From Dehalococcoidia bacterium (GTDB lineage Bacteria > Chloroflexota > Dehalococcoidia > Lucifugimonadales > HRBIN23), in contig JANXCH010000007.1 of the NCBI GenBank assembly GCA_025060295.1, positions 37,746 through 101,745 on the forward strand: DNA of 64,000 nt, written 5' to 3'. Position 1 is the first letter of the stretch; each line of letters begins with the position of its first letter. The notes under the pieces are model-generated. The model saw only the letters and a list, made by a program, of their open reading frames with translations. It was not told the DNA's origin and did not search any database. A program made the translations under genes and the position numbers. Positions 1 to 7,795 of the stretch are shown here, in pieces.

Positions 1-581
1 CCCTGGTAACCACCCTGGCCACCTTCACCCGCCCCATTATCCAGGTGGAGCGCTACGGCTACGGCCTGGGGACGCGGGAGGTGCTCCCCGTCCCCAATGC
101 GCTGGCGATATGGATGGGCACGGTGGAGGAGGAGGTGCCCCCCCTGGTGCTTTTGGAGACCAACATAGACGATATGAACCCCCAACTGTTCGGGTATGTG
201 CAGGAGCGCCTGTTTGCGTTGGGGGCGCGGGATGTGTGGTTGCAACCCTTGCAGATGAAGAAGGGGCGGCCGGGGGTGCTTCTGTCGGCGTTGGTGCCGG
301 CCGCGCTGGAGGCGGAGGCGGTGGCCCTGCTCTTTCGGGAGACCACCACCCTGGGGGTGCGGACGCGTCCTGTCTACCGCCACGAGGCCCAGCGAGAGAT
401 ACGAACGGTGTCCACCAGCCTGGGGGCGGTGCCCGTGAAAGTGAAGGTGTGGGAGGGGCGGCCTATTACGCTGGCCCCCGAGTATGAAGCCTGCAAACGC
501 ATCGCCCAGGAGCGGGGCCTGCCCCTGCAGCAGGTTATGCGGCAGGTGGCGCGAGAGGCAGAGCAGGCCCTGGGGCTGTAG
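1..581 (+). CDS. larC: LarC nickel-pincer cofactor biosynthesis protein, C-terminal part
   Basis: The reading frame is open from base 3 to the stop at 579-581, so the gene starts before the window. The visible 192 residues match the C-terminal half of LarC (DUF111), which inserts nickel into the pyridinium dithiocarboxylate pincer cofactor of lactate racemase-type enzymes. Supporting stretches are ETNIDDMNPQ, the LGARDVW segment, the KKGRPG motif and the TTLGVRTRPVYRHE block typical of the family. A GTG at 45 could be mistaken for a start, but the conserved sequence before it (ATFTRPIIQ) shows the protein continues upstream. No other lar gene is visible in the window. Confidence 0.85.
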   Translation, partial: LVTTLATFTRPIIQVERYGYGLGTREVLPVPNALAIWMGTVEEEVPPLVLLETNIDDMNPQLFGYVQERLFALGARDVWLQPLQMKKGRPGVLLSALVPAALEAEAVALLFRETTTLGVRTRPVYRHEAQREIRTVSTSLGAVPVKVKVWEGRPITLAPEYEACKRIAQERGLPLQQVMRQVAREAEQALGL

Positions 582-621
582 AACGGTTCTCCCCCACCGG
601 GCACAGGAGTAAGGCGAGGCA

Positions 622-2193
622 TTACTCTCCGCGCCACTCCAGGACGATGATGGTGTCGTTTTCTAAGGCGGGTGTGAACCCCGCCGTCACGAGATGGCTT
701 GTCTCCTTAATGACGCGTTTGTCCAAAAACAGGTAGCGGATGCGGTGCTCCCGCACCAGGGAGACGATGTCATCCGTTGAGGTGCTGTGGACAAGGCGAA
801 GTGCTACGGCGTTCTGCCACACCTCGTCCTTGAGAGCCATCCATTTGGGGTCGCTGGCGCTAAAGGCAGGGAGGCGGGCATAGCCCTCCACCCACCAGAA
901 GTATTGGAAACCCCGGGGGTTGTCCGAGGCTACCACCACGCTGCGGGGGACGCCGTTCACTCGTAGCCACTCTAGGGCCTGGTGCACCTCGGGGGTAACC
1001 ACCTTATACCACTCGTGGGCAGCGACGGTGCGCTGGTGCCCGCGCACCACAAGGAAAAGGACAAAAGTGAGCGTTACAGCAAGCACTACACCTTGCCCCA
1101 GCACCCGGTGCAACGGCTGGAGGTCTTGGAGAGAGGCCCACAAGTCATTCAGAACGGCGCAGAGCCCCACGACTATCCCCACCTCTAACAACCCCAGGAA
1201 CCGAGACTCCCCCGTAGGGATATAGAGAGCGAAGGCGGTTGCAATAATGGGCACAGTGATGGCGTGCAGAACTGTTATGCGTCCCCATGGTAGGAGACAA
1301 TAGGTGACCAACCCTGTCGCCAGGGGAATAACCAAAAAAACTGATCCTGCATGGCCCGGCCACTCCCGGAACACGAAGGCTACCGATTCGCCGAAGGCAA
1401 GGCCACCAGGGTTGAGGGGCACCTCAGCAAAGGAGGAGAAGTAGATCCCATATATGGGAGCCAAAAGCATTCCACCGAGCAGAAAAGGCACACCCCACCA
1501 TTGGAAAATGGAGCGCAAGACCTTAGGATGCACCCAACGATACCAGATGGCGAAGGTAAACAGAAGAGGGGCAGCGACGCCGAGGCTGGCTACAGTCCAC
1601 ACCGAGGTGAACAAACCGAGCACGCCCAACAGTGCAGATAGGAAAAGAAGGGTCTTTGAGCCGCCCCGGGCCAGGGCTGTGCCCAGTGTGGCCATACACC
1701 CCAGCATCAGCCCCTGTCCCAGCATCTGAGGATACCCACCCCACCCCAATGCCTCTCCCACGCTGTAGGGGAGAAAGAGCACCGCCAGCGTAACCAGCCC
1801 CCCCCACACAATACCTCCGGCTTGATAACCCAGAAAAAATACTGCCGGTCCCGCTGCCACCGAGGCCAATGCCCCCACCAACGCCAACCCAGGCAAGGGG
1901 GACAACACAGCACTCGCCCCCTTGGATAGAGCCGGCACCAGAGGCGGTACGACGGTATATGCTGCCCGCACCCGTTCCCCGAACAGGTCGTGCCCCAGGG
2001 CAAGCCAGTCGCCCGGGTCGGGGCCCGACGGCCCCCCTTGCGCTAAAATCCACCCGAACCGCCATGCCCCAATGCCCACGCACAGGGCAATCCCCACGAT
2101 CCAAGCGCGCCAGCGCCAGAGCCCCTCCGGCACACGCCGAGCACGCACCGTAAGGGGCACAGCGAACGTCGCCGGGTAATGGACACCGGCCAT
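622..2193 (-). CDS. multi-pass membrane protein, likely glycosyltransferase-like
   Basis: A 523-residue protein with about ten hydrophobic segments and a soluble C-terminal domain of about 130 residues. That architecture fits GT-C type (GT39-like) glycosyltransferases or uncharacterised polyprenyl-sugar membrane proteins. An Asp-Pro-Gly-Asp loop after the first membrane segment could be a catalytic loop, but I do not recognise a specific family. The start is the ATG at 2191-2193 (MAGVHYP), one base after the TAG of the upstream glycosyltransferase gene, giving TAG-G-ATG. Longer in-frame starts would run back into that gene. The neighbours (GT4, GT2) suggest a role in building or transferring a cell-surface glycan. 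Confidence 0.6.
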   Translation of the reverse strand: MAGVHYPATFAVPLTVRARRVPEGLWRWRAWIVGIALCVGIGAWRFGWILAQGGPSGPDPGDWLALGHDLFGERVRAAYTVVPPLVPALSKGASAVLSPLPGLALVGALASVAAGPAVFFLGYQAGGIVWGGLVTLAVLFLPYSVGEALGWGGYPQMLGQGLMLGCMATLGTALARGGSKTLLFLSALLGVLGLFTSVWTVASLGVAAPLLFTFAIWYRWVHPKVLRSIFQWWGVPFLLGGMLLAPIYGIYFSSFAEVPLNPGGLAFGESVAFVFREWPGHAGSVFLVIPLATGLVTYCLLPWGRITVLHAITVPIIATAFALYIPTGESRFLGLLEVGIVVGLCAVLNDLWASLQDLQPLHRVLGQGVVLAVTLTFVLFLVVRGHQRTVAAHEWYKVVTPEVHQALEWLRVNGVPRSVVVASDNPRGFQYFWWVEGYARLPAFSASDPKWMALKDEVWQNAVALRLVHSTSTDDIVSLVREHRIRYLFLDKRVIKETSHLVTAGFTPALENDTIIVLEWRGE

Positions 2194-2194
2194 C

Positions 2195-3382
2195 CTAAAA
2201 TCTCTCCCTGTGCACAAGGGCAGTGAGAAGATGTTCCCAGCGGGTAGTGAAGCGTTCCCAGTCCATACTGAGAGCTTGCGCACGGGCGGCGGCCCCCAGA
2301 CGGGGAGCCAGACAAGGGTCCTGCTTGAGATCAGAGAGGACGGCCGCCAAGGCCTCCGGATCTCCTGGAGGCACAAGAAAGCCCGTCCGCCCGTTTTCAA
2401 CCACCTCTCGTGCACCTCCGAGGGGGGTGGCGATCACGGGCAAACCGCTCGCCATCGCCTCCAGGATGACCAGCGGGAACCCCTCTCCCGTCCGGGATGG
2501 GAGAACAAAAGCGTCGGCGACACGGTAGAGGTCAGACATTGTCTGCATCGGTGCTGCACCCCAAAAGCGCAGACCTGTCAGCCCGTGCTCGGACGCCCGC
2601 TTGACAAGAGCAGGACGGGCAGGGCCATCCCCCACTATCAAAACCTGTAAGTCAGGTTGCGCGCGCAAAATAGTGCACGCTTCCACTAAAACATCAAAGC
2701 CTTTCTTAAAGGTCAAACGACCCACCGCAAGAACAATAAACGCCTCCTCAGGCAATCCCAAACGCCGGCGCAGAGACTTCCGCTCCTCCACAGAGGCTAT
2801 CGGTGCAAAGCGTTCCGTATCCACACCAGGGTAGATAACGGCCTCAACGGGACGGCCCCTCTCTTTTTGCACATAGTCCGCCACGGTGCGACTCACGCCC
2901 ACCACTGCCGCCGCCCATCGGAGGGGCCAGCGTCCCAGCACGGCGTCGGCCCCGCGCTCCATTAGACCCCAGGGGAAAGGGTAACGGATGAAGGGCGTGT
3001 GCTGGTAGACTACAAGAGGCTTGCCGTATCCACGGGCCATCCAGGCACCCACAACCGAACTCATGAAGACATGGGTGTGCACCAAAACCAGGTCGTACTG
3101 GGGCACAAGACGGCGCAGAGTGGACACCAGGGAGGGGGCAAAAAGGGGGTAAGGGATACCCCACCACCGCTCCAGACCATCCCAGGCGGGGATGCGAAGA
3201 ATATGAACTCCTTCCTGGGTGCTGGAAAAAGGGATGGCCCCGGTGCGGGGCAAACCAACGGTTGAGGTAACCACAGTTACCTGGTGTCCCCGGTGGGCAA
3301 GGCGACGGGCCATTTCCCAAGCGACAATTTCCAGCCCCCCAATATTGGGGAGCCAATGGTGGGTGAGGACAAGAAGACGCAT
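2195..3382 (-). CDS. GT4-family glycosyltransferase
   Basis: A 395-residue retaining glycosyltransferase of the GT-B fold. The N-terminal domain begins MRLLVLTHHWLPNIGGLE, the acceptor-side glycine loop. The C-terminal domain has AVGRLTFKKGFD, the nucleotide-sugar site, and the EX7E signature in GEGFPLVILEAMASGLP. It probably transfers a sugar from a nucleotide sugar to a lipid-linked or surface glycan in the cytoplasm. The start at 3382 is chosen because the ATG sits one base after the TAG of the upstream GT2 gene; the same TAG-G-ATG arrangement couples it to the downstream membrane protein. The frame extends upstream but the conserved domain starts here. Confidence 0.88.
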   Translation of the reverse strand: MRLLVLTHHWLPNIGGLEIVAWEMARRLAHRGHQVTVVTSTVGLPRTGAIPFSSTQEGVHILRIPAWDGLERWWGIPYPLFAPSLVSTLRRLVPQYDLVLVHTHVFMSSVVGAWMARGYGKPLVVYQHTPFIRYPFPWGLMERGADAVLGRWPLRWAAAVVGVSRTVADYVQKERGRPVEAVIYPGVDTERFAPIASVEERKSLRRRLGLPEEAFIVLAVGRLTFKKGFDVLVEACTILRAQPDLQVLIVGDGPARPALVKRASEHGLTGLRFWGAAPMQTMSDLYRVADAFVLPSRTGEGFPLVILEAMASGLPVIATPLGGAREVVENGRTGFLVPPGDPEALAAVLSDLKQDPCLAPRLGAAARAQALSMDWERFTTRWEHLLTALVHRERF

Positions 3383-3383
3383 C

Positions 3384-4196
3384 CTACAATTTGTGCAGGC
3401 GCTGAGATGAGGATACCTGGAGCGATCGCCTGGCGGGTGGACGCCAAAACAAGAAACGGAGGATGGCACCCATATCTTCCAGCCCAGCTTTGATACCGCT
3501 CAGTTTGGTTCGGCCGATGCGCGGGCGGTAAACGATGGGCAAGTCCATCATCCGTAGGCGCATGCGTCCCGCCTTCATAGCAATCTCCGGTTCAATGGCG
3601 AAGCGGCGCGCTTCTAAAGCCATGCGCTGGATATGCACTGCTTTCACCCCGCACAACCCCGTGCAGGGGTCCTGAGGAGTAAAGCCATACAGGTTCCGTA
3701 TCAGAAAACGGAAAAGGGCCAGGCCCACACGATTGAACAGAGGTATGTGCTCCCGCCCACCCTGGCGGGATGCATAGACCAGGTCTGCCCCGTTGCGGAG
3801 CGCTTCGGCTATATCGGGGATGCGCTCGGCAGGATAGGTGTCGTCGGCGTCTATCCAAATAATGTTCTCCCCCTGGGCGTGAGCGATACCCGTCTTCAGC
3901 GCCTCCCCCTTGCCCCGATTGACGGGGTGGCGAATCACCCGGCACGGGAACCTGCTCGCGACAGCGGCGGTGTTATCCGTGGAGCCATCGTCCACCACGA
4001 TGACCTCATACCCCTCGTCTATCGCCCGGAAAATCTTCTCCAACACCACCCCAATCCCCTGCTCCTCGTTATAAGCTGGGACGATGACGGTGGTCGTGGG
4101 GCGGCGTGGGAGGAGCGGAGATGTGCTCTTTTCTGTATCCTCCGACAAGGAGGAGCCTTCACTACCCACCATCGCCGGAATGAGCGCCCTCCACAT
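3384..4196 (-). CDS. GT2-family glycosyltransferase (dolichol-phosphate mannosyltransferase-like)
   Basis: About 270 residues with a GT-A fold of the DPM1/polyprenyl-phosphate sugar transferase type: VIVPAYNEEQGIG at the N-terminus, the first acidic motif in VVDDGSTDNT and the metal-binding DADD in IWIDADDTYP. It has no C-terminal membrane pair, so it is a soluble or peripheral enzyme. It likely loads a sugar onto polyprenyl phosphate for the downstream membrane glycosyltransferase. The ATG at 4196 has a GGGGAGGG about eight bases before it; ATGs at 4214 and 4172 are alternatives. The start lies inside the 3' end of radA, so translation is probably coupled. Confidence 0.85.
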   Translation of the reverse strand: MWRALIPAMVGSEGSSLSEDTEKSTSPLLPRRPTTTVIVPAYNEEQGIGVVLEKIFRAIDEGYEVIVVDDGSTDNTAAVASRFPCRVIRHPVNRGKGEALKTGIAHAQGENIIWIDADDTYPAERIPDIAEALRNGADLVYASRQGGREHIPLFNRVGLALFRFLIRNLYGFTPQDPCTGLCGVKAVHIQRMALEARRFAIEPEIAMKAGRMRLRMMDLPIVYRPRIGRTKLSGIKAGLEDMGAILRFLFWRPPARRSLQVSSSQRLHKL

Positions 4197-5847
4197 AATC
4201 AGCACCCTCCCCATATGAAAAGTGCGCCTCTGGCTGGATAGGATTCTCCATCTTCTTCAAAGCGCGGCGCACCGCCTCCGGGTCCTTCAGGCGGTAGTAG
4301 GTGGAGGAGTTGGTCTTCAAAGTAACCTCCACCAGTGTGCCTACCAACTTCTCCAATGTTTCTTTCCGCGCCTCCACCTCATACCATTCAAATCCCAACC
4401 AGCCCCTTGGCGTCCTCTCCTCCAGAGCCAAAGCGTTGCGGGCGATGCGCATGGCCTCTGCATCCTTGCGGAATAGGGCAACAAGGGGATCCACAGGGTC
4501 TCGCTTTTTGGGGGGAATGGCCAGCGCCAGAGCCTGGCGCAGGGTGCGCACACGGTGCACCGTCATCTCGGGCACTGCTCCCCCCTCCCCAGGGGGAACC
4601 AGGGCGGAGGTGAATCCCAGGCGGGCCGCCTCCCGCAGACGGCGTTCGGTCTGGGGCACCCCCCGCAGTTCCCCCGTTAGCCCCACCTCCCCCAGGAAGA
4701 CGGTGTGCGGGTCTAAGGCGGTGTCCCGGGCACTGGAGGCGATGGCCAGAGCCACGGCCAGGTCTGCGGCGGGATCATCCACCCGCAGGCCCCCCACCAC
4801 CTTCACCGTAATGTCCTGGTCGCTTATGGGGAAATGGGCGCGCTGGGAGAGGGTAGCAACAATGCTCCGCAAGCGGCGTTCGTCATACCCCACTGCATCC
4901 CGCCGTGGGGAGGAGCCGCTGGCCGGGCTGGTAAGGGCTTGCACCTCCACCAGGAGGGGGCGGTCGCCCACCAGCAGGGGTGCCACCGCCGAGCCGGGAG
5001 CAAGGGAGCGCCCCTCCAACAGATAGCGGGAGGGGTCGGCCACCTCCCGCAGGCCCTGGGCCGTCATCTCCAGCACCGCCACCTCCTGTGTGGAGCCGAA
5101 GCGGTTCTTGTCGGCCCGTAGCAGGCGCAGGGCGGTGCGCCGTTCCCCCTCCAAGAACAGCACAGCGTCTACCATGTGTTGGAGCACCTGGGGGCCGGCC
5201 ACATCCCCCTCTTTGGTTACATGCCCCACCAGGAGCACCGGCACCCCACGGGGCTTGGCCCAGTGCAGAAAGCGGCGCGTGCACTCCCGCACCTGGACGA
5301 TGCTCCCCGGGAACCCCTCGGCCTCCTGGGTGAACACGGTCTGGATGGAGTCCACGATGAGCAGGCGGGGCGACAGGGTGTCCAAGTGGCTCCCCAGGGT
5401 GTCCAGGCAGGTGTCAGAAATCAGGATGATGCCCTGGCCGGGGATGCCCATACGCCGGGCGCGGGAGGCGATTTGCTGGGGGGATTCCTCGCCCGCTAGA
5501 TAGACCACCCGCCCCTGCGCGGCTAAGGCAGATGCGATCTGCAGCAAAAGGGTGGACTTGCCGATGCCCGGCTCGCCTGCCAGAAGGATGATGCTCCCCG
5601 CCACTATCCCCCCACCCAGGACGCGGTTGACCTCGGGAAGCGGCAAGGGGAGGCGAGGTGCTCCCTCTCCCTCAACATGGGCCAGTTCTATGGGCGCTCC
5701 ACCCGCTGTTACCCAAGGGGGAGGCGTGGAAGGAGAAGCCTCCACCAGGGGCTCCTGAACACCACACGCCCGACAGAAGCCCAACCATTGGGGGCTTTCC
5801 CACCCGCAGTGGACACAACTGTAGAGACGGCGCTCCTTGGGCGGCAT
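4162..5847 (-). CDS. radA: RadA/Sms DNA repair ATPase with C-terminal extension
   Basis: RadA is a branch-migration ATPase acting in recombination. The order is canonical: N-terminal C4 zinc finger (CVHCGW...CRAC), Walker A GEPGIGKST, Walker B LLIVDSIQT, the RadA-specific KNRFGS motif and a Lon-protease-like C-terminal domain ending near RQALALAI. At 561 residues it is about 100 longer than usual. The extra tail after PPKKRDP is charged, has a WLGFEWYEVEARKE stretch and is not part of the standard family. It heads the minus-strand block with the three glycosylation genes. A TATAAT box lies 17 bases before its ATG. Confidence 0.93.
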   Translation of the reverse strand: MPPKERRLYSCVHCGWESPQWLGFCRACGVQEPLVEASPSTPPPWVTAGGAPIELAHVEGEGAPRLPLPLPEVNRVLGGGIVAGSIILLAGEPGIGKSTLLLQIASALAAQGRVVYLAGEESPQQIASRARRMGIPGQGIILISDTCLDTLGSHLDTLSPRLLIVDSIQTVFTQEAEGFPGSIVQVRECTRRFLHWAKPRGVPVLLVGHVTKEGDVAGPQVLQHMVDAVLFLEGERRTALRLLRADKNRFGSTQEVAVLEMTAQGLREVADPSRYLLEGRSLAPGSAVAPLLVGDRPLLVEVQALTSPASGSSPRRDAVGYDERRLRSIVATLSQRAHFPISDQDITVKVVGGLRVDDPAADLAVALAIASSARDTALDPHTVFLGEVGLTGELRGVPQTERRLREAARLGFTSALVPPGEGGAVPEMTVHRVRTLRQALALAIPPKKRDPVDPLVALFRKDAEAMRIARNALALEERTPRGWLGFEWYEVEARKETLEKLVGTLVEVTLKTNSSTYYRLKDPEAVRRALKKMENPIQPEAHFSYGEGADYVEGAHSGDGG

Positions 5848-5863
5848 GGGCGGGAACAGTGCA

Positions 5864-5869
5864 ATTATA
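5864..5869 (-). promoter_or_regulatory. -10 element of radA promoter
   Basis: On the minus strand this is a perfect TATAAT, ending 17 bases before the radA ATG, so the predicted leader is only about ten bases. I see no good -35 hexamer 16-18 bases further upstream. Confidence 0.5.
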
Positions 5870-5921
5870 CTCCAAAATGCTCTTCATTGGCGCCCACGGG
5901 CTTGCCAGAGTGGTATCGAGG

Positions 5922-5933
5922 TATGATAGGGGT
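5922..5933 (+). promoter_or_regulatory. candidate leaderless promoter (-10 TATGAT plus AGGGGT)
   Basis: TATGAT is followed by exactly six bases and then the GTG chosen as start of the sugar dehydrogenase, so transcription would begin at or next to the start codon. No canonical -35 is visible. The same layout recurs at 10126 and 46953. Confidence 0.4.
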
Positions 5934-7241
5934 GTGCATCGGTCGTGGTGGAGCCTCATCCTGCTGGTGCTGGTGGTAGGCGGTGCCCTTGTCCCCCTTT
6001 CTCCGCACAGCACACCCCAGCCCGAGCCCCCCTCCCCCCTCGCTATAGAGGTGGTCGCCCAGGGGCTGGAGGTGCCTTGGGCGTTGGCCTTCGCCCCCGA
6101 CGGACGCCTCTTCCTGACGGAGCGGCCGGGGCGGGTGCGGGTGGTGGAGGGGGGGCGTCTGCGGGAGGAGGCGTGGGCGGTGCTCCCCGTGGCAGCCATC
6201 GGCGAAGGGGGGCTGATGGGCATCGCCCTGGACCCCCTTTTCCCTGCCCAACCCTTCATCTACTTGTGCTACACCTATCGCCGCGCCGACGGCTCCCTGG
6301 CCAACCGCATCGTGCGCCTCCAGGAGCAGGACGGGCGGGGCATCAACGAGCAGGTGCTGGTGGACAACATCCCCGGGGCGGACATCCACAACGGCTGTCG
6401 CCTGAAGTTTGGGCCCGATGGGATGCTATGGGCCACCACAGGGGACGCCCGCCGCCCGGACCTCTCCCAAGACCCCACCTCCCTGGCAGGCAAAGTTCTG
6501 CGCATGCAGAAGGATGGCTCGCCCCCGTCGGACAACCCCTTCCTCGGCTCCCTGGTGTATACCCTGGGGCATCGCAATCCCCAGGGGTTGGCCTTTCACC
6601 CCCGCACGGGGGAGGCGTGGATCACCGAGCACGGCCCCATAGGTAACGACGAGGTCAACCGCCTGACGCCGGGGGCGAACTACGGCTGGCCTCGGGTGCA
6701 GGGACGAGCGGGCGACCCCCGCTTTGCGGACCCCGTCGCCGCCTACACCCCCAGCATTGCCCCAGCCGGGGCCACCTTCCTTACCAGCCCCCGTTACCCC
6801 CAGTGGCGGGGCGATTTCCTTTTCGTAACCCTGGGATTCGGGGGCGGGCAATCTCACCTGCGCCGCCTGGACCTGGACGACGCCGGCACCCTCTTGGGAC
6901 AGGAGGCCTTGCTGACGGGTGTTTTGGGACGCCTGCGGGACATCGTGGAGGGGCCGGACGGCTATCTGTACATCACCACCAGCAATCGGGACGGGCGAGC
7001 AAGCCCCCGCCCAGGGGATGACAAGGTGGTGCGCCTGGTGCCGGACCCAGCCCCGCCTGCGGAGACACTCCCCGTCCTCCTCACCCCAACGCCGACCGCC
7101 CCAACACCCCCTCCCGAAGCCCCGATGAGACGCACAGGGGCGAGCGCAGTGGTGCTCATCGGCGGAATCCTGGGGGCAGGGGCGGTGGTGGGACTTCTGC
7201 TGCTCCTGGCCCTGCGGTGGCGGGGGGAGCGCAGGGGTTAA
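5934..7241 (+). CDS. membrane-anchored PQQ-type aldose sugar dehydrogenase (GSDH family)
   Basis: A six-bladed beta-propeller quinoprotein of the soluble glucose/sorbosone dehydrogenase family, predicted to oxidise aldose sugars outside the membrane using PQQ. Seen in sequence: a signal or anchor segment SWWSLILLVLVVGG directly after the start, then GLEVPWALAFAPDGRLFLTER, the catalytic-His region DIHNGCRLKFGPDG, HRNPQGLAFHP and NYGWP. The C-terminus has a Pro/Thr-rich linker and a hydrophobic helix ending in basic residues, so the enzyme is tethered at its tail. GTG 5934 gives 435 residues with a clean signal peptide; an ATG at 5877 would add 19 residues. No PQQ biosynthesis genes are in the window. 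Confidence 0.8.
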   Translation: MHRSWWSLILLVLVVGGALVPLSPHSTPQPEPPSPLAIEVVAQGLEVPWALAFAPDGRLFLTERPGRVRVVEGGRLREEAWAVLPVAAIGEGGLMGIALDPLFPAQPFIYLCYTYRRADGSLANRIVRLQEQDGRGINEQVLVDNIPGADIHNGCRLKFGPDGMLWATTGDARRPDLSQDPTSLAGKVLRMQKDGSPPSDNPFLGSLVYTLGHRNPQGLAFHPRTGEAWITEHGPIGNDEVNRLTPGANYGWPRVQGRAGDPRFADPVAAYTPSIAPAGATFLTSPRYPQWRGDFLFVTLGFGGGQSHLRRLDLDDAGTLLGQEALLTGVLGRLRDIVEGPDGYLYITTSNRDGRASPRPGDDKVVRLVPDPAPPAETLPVLLTPTPTAPTPPPEAPMRRTGASAVVLIGGILGAGAVVGLLLLLALRWRGERRG

Positions 7242-7741
7242 GCGGAGTCCTTGTTCTTCTGTTTGGCTTGCTCCTGCGCCCGGGCGGCTTTGCGGGCCTT
7301 CTGGATGTGCTCATAGACGGTGCGGGCCAAAGTGCGGGCGGCCTCACTGCGGGTGTCGTCCAGACGCCAGAGCGCCTGTTGCTCCTTCGTAAGGGTGGGG
7401 CTGCGGAACTCTAGGAAGAACTTGCGGGTGAAGAAGCCGTAGAGCACTAGACCCGCCCCCGCCACCACCAACACCAGGGCAAGCGTTTGGAAGACCTGCT
7501 GGCCCTCGGGCTGGGGGAAGAGCAGGCCCACCAACGCCAGGCCCAGCCCCCCGAACAGCAGGGCCAAGCGCGTCCGCACCCCCAGGCGAATGCCGGTGAT
7601 CTGCTCATAGGTCAGGGACTGCACCGGCTCGGAGGCGGTGGGGTCATCGGTGTAGCGGATGAGGCGACGGTCGGTGGCGTGGAAAGCCCCGCAGGACGCC
7701 AATACCTTTTCGCCCGCTTGGAGGTAGCGTTCAACACCCAT
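7238..7741 (-). CDS. PH-domain-like membrane protein, unknown function
   Basis: A 167-residue protein. The N-terminal ~55 residues (EKVLASCGAFHATDRRLIRY...YEQITGIRLG) resemble the bacterial PH-like domain, in which a short beta module precedes membrane helices. Two hydrophobic segments follow (residues ~60-75 and 85-103), then a cytoplasmic basic tail rich in Lys, Ala and Gln that is probably helical. The stop overlaps the end of the convergent sugar dehydrogenase gene by four bases. Function unknown. Confidence 0.6.
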   Translation of the reverse strand: MGVERYLQAGEKVLASCGAFHATDRRLIRYTDDPTASEPVQSLTYEQITGIRLGVRTRLALLFGGLGLALVGLLFPQPEGQQVFQTLALVLVVAGAGLVLYGFFTRKFFLEFRSPTLTKEQQALWRLDDTRSEAARTLARTVYEHIQKARKAARAQEQAKQKNKDSA

Positions 7742-7795
7742 GCTATCCCCCCGTATGCTTATGCCTCTGGGAGAGGGGGCTCATCCCTACCAGCA

